A stretch of 25,975 bases of DNA from an uncultured Prevotellaceae bacterium (GTDB lineage: Bacteria; Bacteroidota; Bacteroidia; Bacteroidales; Muribaculaceae), in assembly GCA_905210415.1 (NCBI GenBank), contig CAJLWM010000029.1, positions 1 to 25,975 of the forward strand. Direction: 5' to 3'. The translations under genes and the position numbers were made by a program. Below, piece by piece: positions 13,822 through 21,347 of the stretch; the first letter of the stretch is position 1; each line of letters begins with the position of its first letter. The notes beneath the pieces were generated by a model, which worked only from the letters and a program-made list of their open reading frames with translations, was not told the DNA's origin and did not search any database.

Positions 13822-16038
13822 TTATTTGGATGGCTGGGTGAGTGGGAGGATAAACACGAAGCGTGCGCCCGGACCAGTGTAGTCAACATCGAGTTTCGCC
13901 TCGCCGTGTAGGTGCTCGGCGATCATGCGGCAGATGTTGAGTCCGAGTCCTGTGCCTTGCACAAACGAGTCGAGTTTCTCAAAGCGGTTGAAGATGTTTT
14001 CTGCCATTTCCTTAGGCACACCTTCGCCGGTGTCGGTGACGCTGAATGTCACCATTCCCTTGTTTTCTGTGAGCGATGTGTGCAGGTGTATCTCTCCTTC
14101 TGTGGTGTGCTTTTCGGCATTTGTGAGGAAGTTGGTGAGCACTTGTTGCAGGCGATGGCTATCGCACTCGATAGTGAAGTTGTCGTCGACCTCGGTGGTG
14201 TAATACAGTTTCACGCCTTCAGGGCAACGATGCTTCACGCTCTGCAGCGAACTGTGGCAGATGGCGTTGACGAGGCAATCTGATAGAGTTATTTTCATTG
14301 ACGAACCGTGCTCAAGCACCGACAGCGAGAGGATGTCGTCGATGAGGGTGGTAAGTGTCTCGGTGTTTTGGTCAATGAGGTCGATAAACTCTTGCTTTTG
14401 CTCGTCGGTGAAGTCGTCGGTTTCTTGCTGGTGAGCAAGCAGTTGTGAGAATCCCACTATGGCATTCAGCGGAGTGCGTATCTCGTGGCTCATATTCTGC
14501 AGGAATCGCATCTTGGTCTGCTCCGACTCTTCGGCGCGGCGCATAGCCTCAAGGAGTTCCTTGTTCTTTTGCAAGATCTTCTTGGCGGATTTGCGTCGGG
14601 TATAGATATATGTCAGCAGCCAGGCGATGATGATTAAAGTCAGCAGGAGAGTCGCGATAGCCGTTATGGCGTGGAAGCGATCGGCATCGTTGCGCTGCTT
14701 AAGTTCGGCTTCCTGCTTTTTTTTGTTAGCTTCTTGCTCCTTGATTGTGGTGCGCATTTTCTCAATGGAGAGTTCTTTGTTGGCAAGTTCAAGGCTGGCC
14801 TTCTCCGATGCTATATGTTGCAGACGTGTGAGGTTGCGTTGGCGCTCGAGTGCGAGTTGCGAGTTGTGCAGCGCCAGTTCGCTACTTTGCAGCTTAAGTT
14901 CAGCATTTTGGCTTTGCAAGATGTGGTTGCCAATCTCGGCGTTGGCGCGAGCGAAGTCCTGTTGGCGCAAATTAATGTTGTATTGCTGCATCAGTTGGTA
15001 AGCCTTGATGTGGTAGGAGAGGGCAAGTTCGCTATTGCCGCGCGCCGATTCAATCTGGCTAAGCCAACTGTAACGCACGTATGGCTCCTGAATTTTATGC
15101 GTTTCTGCTATGGCTTTGTCGTATTCACCGATGTAGATGAGGTGATAGATGGTGTTGAAGTATATTTTAGATACGGCGCGGTTTTGCTTAAATTCGGGTT
15201 TCATTATCTCGGCATACACTTTCTCGGCCTCCTCAAAACGCTTAGCGTAATACAGAGTGTAACATTTAGCGTCGAGCAAGCGGAATACTCTGCCGCGAAT
15301 GTTTTTATCTTTGATGTTAGCCAGTCCCTCGTCGATGGTGGCGAGCGCCTTGTCAATCTGGTTGTTGTAGCGATAAGATATGGCAAGGTTGGTGTAGATG
15401 CTTTCGTTGTCTTGGTCGGGGTGCATACGTTTGGCGAGGGCCAGAGCTTTCTCGTAATACTTTATGGCTTCATCCTCGTTTCTTAGCACTCGGTAGTAGT
15501 TGCCATATAGTTGATAGCATATGTATTCGCCATAGCCGTGAAACATAGTCTTGGAGTCGCGCTCCAATTTTTCGAGGTGAATTTTTGTGTTGGTGAAGTC
15601 GCCCATATTGAGCAGCAGTGTGATCTGTCGTTGAGCAGCGTAGAAATAATATTGGGGATAGTTATATTTAATGGCTTCGCGCTGCACTTTGGCTACGGTT
15701 TCATTCATCAACTTGGTGTTGAGGGTGGTGATGGCATATTGCAGCGGTGAGCACAGTATTGCCACTTGAGCCTTTCTATCGCCCAGTTTCACAGCCATAG
15801 CATAGAGAGAGTCGGTGAGGGCAAGGCATTCGGGCTTGCTGCTGATGTTTTGCAGGTGCACGAATGCGGGATATAGATTGTCGTTGATTTTATAAGGATT
15901 GTTTTGTGCAGAAACCACTACTCCCCACACCGACACAATCGTCAGCAGCAAGGAGATAGCCATATATCGAGCCGTATTGCGGTTATGAGCCGTATCGCGG
16001 TGTTTTGTCGGAATATTTCGCACCCAATGACAACACAT
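13822..16038 (-). CDS. orphan sensor histidine kinase with periplasmic TPR sensor
   Basis: A 738-aa inner-membrane kinase. A signal/anchor segment is at ~27-44 (MAISLLLTIVSVWGVVVSAQ). Residues ~50-360 are a periplasmic array of TPR-like helices (for example EDEAIKYYEKALALAKRM, ~189-205). A long coiled coil rich in Gln/Glu/Leu (~365-455) follows, with a transmembrane helix at ~457-479. The cytosolic HisKA domain has the phospho-acceptor His518 in NMSHEIRTPLN, and the HATPase_c domain has QVLTNFLTNAEKHT (N box), DTGEGVP (G1) and GTGLGL (G2). There is no receiver or DNA-binding domain and no response regulator gene nearby, so it must signal to a distant partner. Start 16038 fits the promoter; ATG 15963 just before the hydrophobic segment is an alternative. 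The extra N-terminus contains a small tandem DNA repeat (15969-16001, period 18). Confidence 0.9.
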   Translation of the reverse strand: MCCHWVRNIPTKHRDTAHNRNTARYMAISLLLTIVSVWGVVVSAQNNPYKINDNLYPAFVHLQNISSKPECLALTDSLYAMAVKLGDRKAQVAILCSPLQYAITTLNTKLMNETVAKVQREAIKYNYPQYYFYAAQRQITLLLNMGDFTNTKIHLEKLERDSKTMFHGYGEYICYQLYGNYYRVLRNEDEAIKYYEKALALAKRMHPDQDNESIYTNLAISYRYNNQIDKALATIDEGLANIKDKNIRGRVFRLLDAKCYTLYYAKRFEEAEKVYAEIMKPEFKQNRAVSKIYFNTIYHLIYIGEYDKAIAETHKIQEPYVRYSWLSQIESARGNSELALSYHIKAYQLMQQYNINLRQQDFARANAEIGNHILQSQNAELKLQSSELALHNSQLALERQRNLTRLQHIASEKASLELANKELSIEKMRTTIKEQEANKKKQEAELKQRNDADRFHAITAIATLLLTLIIIAWLLTYIYTRRKSAKKILQKNKELLEAMRRAEESEQTKMRFLQNMSHEIRTPLNAIVGFSQLLAHQQETDDFTDEQKQEFIDLIDQNTETLTTLIDDILSLSVLEHGSSMKITLSDCLVNAICHSSLQSVKHRCPEGVKLYYTTEVDDNFTIECDSHRLQQVLTNFLTNAEKHTTEGEIHLHTSLTENKGMVTFSVTDTGEGVPKEMAENIFNRFEKLDSFVQGTGLGLNICRMIAEHLHGEAKLDVDYTGPGARFVFILPLTQPSK

Positions 16039-16075
16039 TTATATGAAAAATAAGTGGTTACTAATAATAATTTGG

Positions 16076-16106
16076 CAAAATTAGTGATAATGTGCAATAT
16101 ATCAAA
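16076..16106 (-). promoter_or_regulatory. Bacteroidota promoter of the histidine kinase gene
   Basis: On the minus strand, TTTG (16103-16106), 19 bp, then TAATTTTG (16076-16083). Both boxes match consensus at ideal spacing. The transcript would start near 16069, about 30 nt before the ATG at 16038. Confidence 0.75.
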
Positions 16107-16188
16107 TGTTGTGGTGAAAAAAGTTGTAATTTTTCGTTTTCTTTGTCCGGGGAAAAAACGATGCCGTAGCGGCCAGGCAGTGATTTAT

Positions 16189-16219
16189 TTTGCATTGCCC
16201 TCGGTTTGCACTATCGTTG
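16189..16219 (+). promoter_or_regulatory. upstream promoter-like element P1 in front of the U32 gene
   Basis: TTTG (16189-16192), 19 bp, TATCGTTG (16212-16219, one mismatch to TAnnTTTG). The 15-mer TTTGCACTATCGTTG at 16205-16219 recurs with one change at 16356-16370 as part of promoter P2. A transcript from here would run about 55-60 nt into the hairpin at 16255-16284. Confidence 0.45.
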
Positions 16220-16254
16220 GATAAGATTGCTTCGCCGACCTCAATCACGACTCG

Positions 16255-16284
16255 GCAAAAACAGCAGAAAATCTGCTTTTTTGC
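16255..16284. terminator. terminator/attenuator hairpin between the two promoters
   Basis: GCAAAAACAGCAGA (16255-16268), loop AAA, TCTGCTTTTTTGC (16272-16284), with one bulged base. The core AGCAGA-AAA-TCTGCT is followed by six T residues on the plus strand and, on the minus strand, by G plus five T. It can act as an intrinsic terminator in both directions, separating the divergent kinase and U32 operon leaders. Confidence 0.55.
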
Positions 16285-16339
16285 ACTCGCTGCTCAATCG
16301 GGTGGCTACATTCGGAAATATCAACTCGAGCAAGCTCGG

Positions 16340-16370
16340 TTGCTTATTTCTCTCATTTGCACTATCTTTG
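16340..16370 (+). promoter_or_regulatory. Bacteroidota promoter P2 of the U32-argF' operon
   Basis: TTG (16340-16342), 20 bp, TATCTTTG (16363-16370). The -7 box is perfect. The start codon at 16390 would be about 12 nt from the transcript start. A small inverted repeat, AGCAA...TTGCT (16330-16344), overlaps the -33 box. Confidence 0.7.
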
Positions 16371-16389
16371 CAATAACAAATTGATAGAC

Positions 16390-17664
16390 ATGGAAAGAAA
16401 GGATTTTGAGATAATGGCGCCAGTGGGCAGTTACGAGAGTCTTGTGGCTGCGCATCAGGGTGGCGCTGATGCAGTATATTTTGGTATCGAGGGTCTGAAT
16501 ATGCGTGCTAAGTCGTCGAACAATTTCACTATCGACGACTTGCATAAGATAGCGGCGTGGTGCCAAGAACGTGGCATGAAGAGCTATCTCACCGTCAACA
16601 CCGTGGTGTTTGACGACGATCTGGCTCTTATGCGCAGTATTATTGATGCCGCCAAGGAGGCTGGCATCTCGGCTATCATTGCCAGCGATATGGCTGCAAT
16701 CGCCTATGCACGCAGCATCGATGTGGAGGTGCATATATCCACTCAGGTGAATGTGTCGAATAGCGAGGCTGTGCGTTTCTATAGCCAGTTTGCCGATGTG
16801 ATGGTGCTTGCCCGCGAGGTTAACCTCGAGCAGGTGTATGGCATCCATCAGACCATCTTGCGCGATGGCATCTGCGGCCCTCACGGCAAGCCGGTGCGCA
16901 TCGAGATGTTCTGCCACGGCGCATTGTGCATGGCAGTTTCGGGAAAATGCTATTTGAGTCTGCATGAGACTGGTGCGAGCGCCAACCGTGGCGCATGCCG
17001 CCAGATATGCCGCCGTAGCTACACTGTCACCGACCGCGACACGGGCGACCAACTCGACATAGAGAACAAATACATCATGTCGCCTAAGGACTTGAAGACC
17101 ATTCACTTCCTCAATAAGATGATTGATGCCGGTGTGCGTGTGTTTAAGATCGAAGGCCGCGCTCGTGGTCCGGAATATGTGCGCATTGCCGTTAGCTGCT
17201 ACAACGAGGCTATCAACGCTGTGCTCGATGGCACATTCTCTGAGGAGAAAGTGGCTGAATGGGACAGCCGTTTGGGGCAGATTTTCAATCGCGGTTTCTG
17301 GAACGGATATTATCTGGGTCAACGCCTTGGCGAATGGACCTCGAAATATGGTTCGTCGGCCACTCGCGTGAAGGTGTATGCCGCTAAGGGCATCCGCTAT
17401 TTCTCAAAGATTGGCGTGGCTGAATTCCAGATGGAGAGCGGCGAACTGCATGTGGGCGACGAAATCATCATCACAGGCCCTACCACGGGCGCTGTGCCTG
17501 TGACGGTGGACGAAATCCGCGTCGACCTAAAGCCTGTGGGGAAGACCGTGAAGGGCGAGCGATTCTCTATCAAGGTGGCCGACAAGATACGCCCGAGCGA
17601 CAAGCTCTTCTTGTGGAAGGACGTGGATGAGGTGCGCGAGGGAGCGCATCGCGAAATCAAGTAA
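16390..17664 (+). CDS. U32 family protein, TrhP/YegQ-like (tRNA hydroxylation)
   Basis: A 424-aa cytosolic protein. ATG 16390 (MERKDFEIMAPVGSYESL) is chosen over an upstream ATG at 16357 that would fall inside the promoter. The N-terminal TIM-barrel-like half has the family start APVGSYESLVAAHQGGADAVYFG (two pieces, residues 10-32). The U32 signature EMFCHGALCMAVSGKCYLS (172-190) and RGACRQICR (200-208) supply Cys180, Cys187, Cys203 and Cys207, which fit the [4Fe-4S] ligands known in this family. The C-terminal part is a U32 beta-barrel. Closest named role: TrhP (YegQ), prephenate-dependent 5-hydroxylation of wobble U34 in tRNA. The older label 'collagenase-like peptidase' is probably wrong. 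First gene of a likely four-gene operon. Confidence 0.85.
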   Translation: MERKDFEIMAPVGSYESLVAAHQGGADAVYFGIEGLNMRAKSSNNFTIDDLHKIAAWCQERGMKSYLTVNTVVFDDDLALMRSIIDAAKEAGISAIIASDMAAIAYARSIDVEVHISTQVNVSNSEAVRFYSQFADVMVLAREVNLEQVYGIHQTILRDGICGPHGKPVRIEMFCHGALCMAVSGKCYLSLHETGASANRGACRQICRRSYTVTDRDTGDQLDIENKYIMSPKDLKTIHFLNKMIDAGVRVFKIEGRARGPEYVRIAVSCYNEAINAVLDGTFSEEKVAEWDSRLGQIFNRGFWNGYYLGQRLGEWTSKYGSSATRVKVYAAKGIRYFSKIGVAEFQMESGELHVGDEIIITGPTTGAVPVTVDEIRVDLKPVGKTVKGERFSIKVADKIRPSDKLFLWKDVDEVREGAHREIK

Positions 17665-17708
17665 TCAACTTTAGGAGTAAAAAATAATAGGTAAAAAAGA
17701 TAGACATT

Positions 17709-18665
17709 ATGAAATTTTTTCAACACGTAGAAGATATTGGCGACCTCAAGGCTGCTGTGAAGGAAGCTTTGGAGGTGAAAGCCAATCGTTTTGCTTATAA
17801 GCATTTGGGTGAGAACAAGACCCTGCTTATGATATTTTTCAACTCATCGCTGCGCACTCGCCTGAGCACCCAGAAGGCTGCCATGAATCTTGGCATGAAC
17901 GTGATTGTGCTCGACGTGAATCAGGGCGCTTGGAAGCTCGAGACAGAGCGTGGCGTGATAATGGACGGCGACAAGCCAGAACACTTGCTGGAGGCTATCC
18001 CTGTGATGGGTTGCTACTGCGATGTGATTGGCGTGCGCTCGTTTGCCCGTTTCGAGAACAAAAAGGACGATTATGAGGAGAAAATCCTCAATCAGTTTAT
18101 AAAATACTCTGGTCGCCCGGTGTTTGCCATGGAGACTGCCACTGTGCACCCATTGCAAAGCTTTGCCGACCTTATCACCATCGAGGAGTATAAGAAGGTG
18201 CAACGCCCTAAGGTGGTGCTCACTTGGGCGCCTCACCCAAAGGCTTTGCCACAGGCTGTGCCTAACTCGTTTGCCGAGTGGATGAATGCTGCCGGATATG
18301 ACTTCGTGATCACTCATCCAAAGGGCTACGAGCTTGACCCTCGCTTCGTGGGCAACGCTCGCGTGGAGTATGACCAAGACCGTGCGCTGGCTGGTGCCGA
18401 CTTTGTGTATGCCAAGAACTGGAGCGCCTATGCCGATCCAAACTATGGCAAGGTGCTGAGTGGCGACCGTAGCTGGACCATCACCACCGAGAAGATGGCG
18501 CTCACCAACAATGGCTACTTTATGCACTGCTTGCCTGTGCGTCGCAATATGATTGTGAGCGACGATGTGATCGAGAGCGACCATTCGCTGGTGATTCCTG
18601 AGGCTGCCAACCGCGAAATCTCTGCCGAGGTGGTGCTCAAGCGCATCCTCGAGGGGTTGAAGTGA
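17709..18665 (+). CDS. argF': N-succinylornithine carbamoyltransferase
   Basis: A 318-aa cytosolic enzyme transferring carbamoyl from carbamoyl phosphate to N-succinyl-L-ornithine, in the acylated arginine pathway of Bacteroidota. The carbamoyl-phosphate loop reads FFNSSLRTRLSTQKAAMNLG (43-62), differing from ordinary OTCase STRTR. The substrate-specificity position is Pro90 (DGDKPEHLLEA); in the studied enzymes Pro at this site gives succinylornithine and Glu gives acetylornithine preference. HPLQSFADL and MHCLPVRRN are the other active-site motifs. Length and sequence are close to what I recall of the Bacteroides fragilis enzyme. It lies 44 bp after the U32 gene. No other arg gene is nearby, so the pathway is scattered. 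Confidence 0.95.
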   Translation: MKFFQHVEDIGDLKAAVKEALEVKANRFAYKHLGENKTLLMIFFNSSLRTRLSTQKAAMNLGMNVIVLDVNQGAWKLETERGVIMDGDKPEHLLEAIPVMGCYCDVIGVRSFARFENKKDDYEEKILNQFIKYSGRPVFAMETATVHPLQSFADLITIEEYKKVQRPKVVLTWAPHPKALPQAVPNSFAEWMNAAGYDFVITHPKGYELDPRFVGNARVEYDQDRALAGADFVYAKNWSAYADPNYGKVLSGDRSWTITTEKMALTNNGYFMHCLPVRRNMIVSDDVIESDHSLVIPEAANREISAEVVLKRILEGLK

Positions 18666-18709
18666 TATATCTCGTGTTTAGATAAACATTTTAACATTGA
18701 CTGACAACT

Positions 18710-19939
18710 ATGAGAAAGAATGTAATATTTGCTATGCTGGCATTGGCACTTTCTGTAGTGATGATGCCGCTATCGGCTGGCGCCGTAGAGAATGCTACGG
18801 TGCTGAAATCGTGGGGCGACGGCCCGCTGCGTTGGGACGACTTTCAGGGCACTGTGTCGGTGCTCGACAATGCGCCATCTTATATCAGCGCTGCCTTGAA
18901 GGTGGAGCCTCGCGAGGTGTCGGAGAGTAACACCAATTCGCTCTACACCCTCTCGGCTAAGGCTTTGCTCAACTGCTCGGCTTCGTATGCCAACTATGAA
19001 TGCCGCACCGATCAGCGCCTGCGCTACCACCAACTGCAGTTCGACGTGCTTGAATATTATCGCCGTCGCCTGCAGAACGACCTTAATCTGGGCGTTTCGG
19101 GACTCGCAGCCGAGAATGCGTGCAAAAATTATCAGCAACTATATGCCGAACGCGTGGCTAAAATAGCCCAAACCACCGAGCAGGGCACCAGCGAAGCCCG
19201 CTTGCAGGAGGAGGAATATCTGGTGCGCAAGCAGCTCGAAGAGCTCGGTTTGCCTCCTGTGCCTACCATCGGCGCAAGCAGCTTCTCTTATGGCGTGCAG
19301 GCTGGTGTGGGCGGCTTGTTCCCAACGGGTTCGATCACCGACGATTTCTCAGGCTGCGTGCTATTCTCGCTCGGCTTGAACGGCGGGTATAAGCGTGTGA
19401 AACTCAAAGCTGACATCGCGTTTGGTCAGCCAAGCTTCAACAACAAGAATATCTTCAACGTGCCATCCGACATCGAGGGTAAGCCTGGTCAGGGCAATTC
19501 CGACAGTTATGCCACCTATTTGGGCATAGGCACCACACTTGGATACACCGTGCTCGACACCAAGCGCTTTGCCATCACACCTAATGTGGGCGGCTATTGG
19601 AGCAGTTTTGGCTGGAAGGTAGATAACTATACCTACGAGAATGTCACCACGCCAGAGGGCAAAGTGGAATTGGCTCGCAAGATTGTGTCAACCGAGAAGA
19701 AATCAATCAACAATTTCAATTGGATAGCGTCGATCGACTTCGACATCAAGCTTCACAAGCACGTGAGCGACAAACCGTTCTTCCTCACCGGACAGCGCGA
19801 GGAGTTCACGTCGGCGTTGCGCATCTCGCCGTTTGTGGCTCGTGCCAAATACAACACCCCAGTGCCACCAGTCGATGGCTATATAGTGGGCGTCACGGTG
19901 AGCTACCTTGGCTTGGCTCGCGCTTTGCGACTCCATTGA
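18710..19939 (+). CDS. outer-membrane beta-barrel-type protein, function unknown
   Basis: A 409-aa exported protein. Residues 1-25 are a signal peptide (MRKNVIFAMLALALSVVM, ..SAGA). The N-terminal domain (~26-175) contains LRWDDFQG (residues ~40-47), a motif like the W-DFxG start of Bacteroidota DUF922-type domains, and a charged helical stretch with many Gln/Glu. From ~190 on, alternating glycine/aromatic strands (SFSYGVQAGVGGLFPTG, FAITPNVGGYWSSFGW, ISPFVARAKYN) end in an aromatic-rich VGVTVSYLGLARA strand, typical of an outer-membrane barrel of about eight to ten strands. No catalytic HExxH was seen. It sits 44 bp after argF' and 18 bp before the dus gene, so it is probably in the same transcript. 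Confidence 0.75.
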   Translation: MRKNVIFAMLALALSVVMMPLSAGAVENATVLKSWGDGPLRWDDFQGTVSVLDNAPSYISAALKVEPREVSESNTNSLYTLSAKALLNCSASYANYECRTDQRLRYHQLQFDVLEYYRRRLQNDLNLGVSGLAAENACKNYQQLYAERVAKIAQTTEQGTSEARLQEEEYLVRKQLEELGLPPVPTIGASSFSYGVQAGVGGLFPTGSITDDFSGCVLFSLGLNGGYKRVKLKADIAFGQPSFNNKNIFNVPSDIEGKPGQGNSDSYATYLGIGTTLGYTVLDTKRFAITPNVGGYWSSFGWKVDNYTYENVTTPEGKVELARKIVSTEKKSINNFNWIASIDFDIKLHKHVSDKPFFLTGQREEFTSALRISPFVARAKYNTPVPPVDGYIVGVTVSYLGLARALRLH

Positions 19940-19957
19940 TACACACTCTGAATTGCG

Positions 19958-20881
19958 ATGAGTAAAACTTCTATATTTTTGGCGCCGATGCAGGGCTATA
20001 CCGATCACGTCTTTCGTGTGGCTCTGCATCGATGCTTCGATGGCGTGGATATGATGTTCACGCCTTTTATGCGTCTTGAGGGTGGCGCGTTGAGGTCGCG
20101 CGACAGTCGCGAATTGGCGGCCGTGATGGCTGAGCCGTGCACTGTGCCGCAGATTCTGCCTAAGAACGAGCAGGAGACTATGGTGCTGTGTCGCCTTGTG
20201 CGCGATGCCGGTGCAACACGCGTCGACATCAACATGAGTTGTCCGTTTCCGCCGGTGGTGAAGAGTGGGCGTGGCGCTGGCTTGCTTGCCAGTGCCGATG
20301 AGGTGCGCCGAGTGCTCAGTGTCACCGAGCAGATGCCCGATGTGGAGTTTTCGCTGAAATTGCGCCTTGGCATCGATAGCGCCGAGGGATGGCGTGAGCA
20401 TATCGCTGCCATCAACGAAGCCCGTCTGAGCCACGTGAGCATGCACCTGCGCACCGCATCGCAGCAGTATCAGGGTGTGGCCGATGCCGACGATTTCGCC
20501 GAGTTTTTTGCTGCCTGTGCGCATCCGTGCGTGTATAATGGCGATGTAGATAGCGTGGCGCGAGCCGAGCAGATAGCCGAGCGCTACAGTGGCGTGCGAG
20601 CCGTGATGATAGGCAGGGCGTTGGTGGCACATCCACACTTGCTTGCCGAGGGGCTGCCTCGTGCCGAGCAATTGGAGCGTCTGAGGGATTTCTACGACAC
20701 CCTCTCGCAGACCTATCGCGAGCGGTTGTGCGGCGATATGCAGTGGCTCGACAAGATGCAGAGCCTGTGGCACCTATTCTTGCCCGATGCCGACAAGAAA
20801 CTGCGCAAAAAGGTGCTTAAAACGCGCAAACCGGATGCTTTTGCGGCCTATGCGGCAGAGTTGCTGTCGCGCTATGAATGA
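19958..20881 (+). CDS. tRNA-dihydrouridine synthase
   Basis: A 307-aa FMN-dependent TIM-barrel enzyme that reduces specific uridines in the tRNA D-loop. It begins with the family motif FLAPMQGYTDHVFR (7-20). The catalytic acid Cys95 is in NMSCPFPP. FMN/RNA-contacting Lys134 (SLKLRLG) and His163 (SMHLRTASQQYQG) are present, as is the phosphate-binding MIGRALVAHPHL. The C-terminal helical RNA-binding domain (~220-307) is complete. Which of the Dus paralogues it corresponds to cannot be told from sequence alone. Last gene of the U32-argF'-OMP-dus cluster, so two tRNA-modification enzymes are cotranscribed. Confidence 0.92.
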   Translation: MSKTSIFLAPMQGYTDHVFRVALHRCFDGVDMMFTPFMRLEGGALRSRDSRELAAVMAEPCTVPQILPKNEQETMVLCRLVRDAGATRVDINMSCPFPPVVKSGRGAGLLASADEVRRVLSVTEQMPDVEFSLKLRLGIDSAEGWREHIAAINEARLSHVSMHLRTASQQYQGVADADDFAEFFAACAHPCVYNGDVDSVARAEQIAERYSGVRAVMIGRALVAHPHLLAEGLPRAEQLERLRDFYDTLSQTYRERLCGDMQWLDKMQSLWHLFLPDADKKLRKKVLKTRKPDAFAAYAAELLSRYE

Positions 20882-20910
20882 TATTGGATACATCAATGTT
20901 TTTGCACTGC

Positions 20911-21112
20911 GCGACTGCTGTTTTTTACTTCAATTCGGCATTAGGGCTTGGATGGATTTCGGAATTTTAGAAGCGCAGATTTTGATTGCTTTTTAATGAG
21001 GAATAGCCAGCTATTGCGAGTTAAAAACAAACTAAAGATGCCTTATAAAATACAAAGACACCAAGCAGTAGAAAAAATCTCACTTATACGGTCTAATGAC
21101 CGATTTGGGTTA
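20911..21112 (+). repeat. dispersed intergenic repeat, copy A
   Basis: The 39-bp head at 20931-20969 (CAATTCGGCATTAGGGCTTG onward) matches the reverse complement of 25916-25955 with one indel. The tail at 21088-21111 (ACGGTCTAATGACCGATTTG onward) matches the reverse complement of 25816-25838 and also 13748-13772. It has no ORF of its own; the start of one short frame crossing it is not gene-like. It lies just downstream of dus and upstream of the 970-aa T9SS cargo gene. Confidence 0.8.
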
Positions 21113-21347
21113 AAAGCGACGAGAATATTGAAAAACTTGATAAGATAGGATTTACGATTGTTGGATATGCTTTAATCTTAATAAAACGAGTATTTAAAGC
21201 CTTACTTAATTTTTAATACAAAACATCACACCAAATCCAACTTCCTTGCAAAACCTTTCGTTGATAAGGGTTTCTATTCTGCTGCAACATACAAAAATGA
21301 CTTGATAAAAATTTAAACTTAATTTATACATAAAACACTTTACTACT
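21113..21347. other. AT-rich leader before the T9SS cargo gene
   Basis: No gene and no consensus TAnnTTTG box was found in these 235 bp, which are strongly AT-rich with many A-tracts. The promoter of the downstream gene is presumably here but not recognisable, which could mean an alternative sigma factor. Confidence 0.35.

Noticed and set aside
15969..16001. 18-bp-period tandem repeat in the histidine kinase N-terminus as a phase-variation tract
   Set aside because: Only two units, and 18 is a multiple of three, so change in unit number would not switch the frame.
16190..16384. 64-aa plus-strand open frame upstream of the U32 gene
   Set aside because: It runs through promoter P1, the terminator-like hairpin and promoter P2, and its product is low-complexity with no family features.
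19703..20773. 356-aa minus-strand open frame opposite the dus gene
   Set aside because: Histidine-rich antisense artefact of GC-biased codons; the plus-strand Dus motifs are unambiguous.
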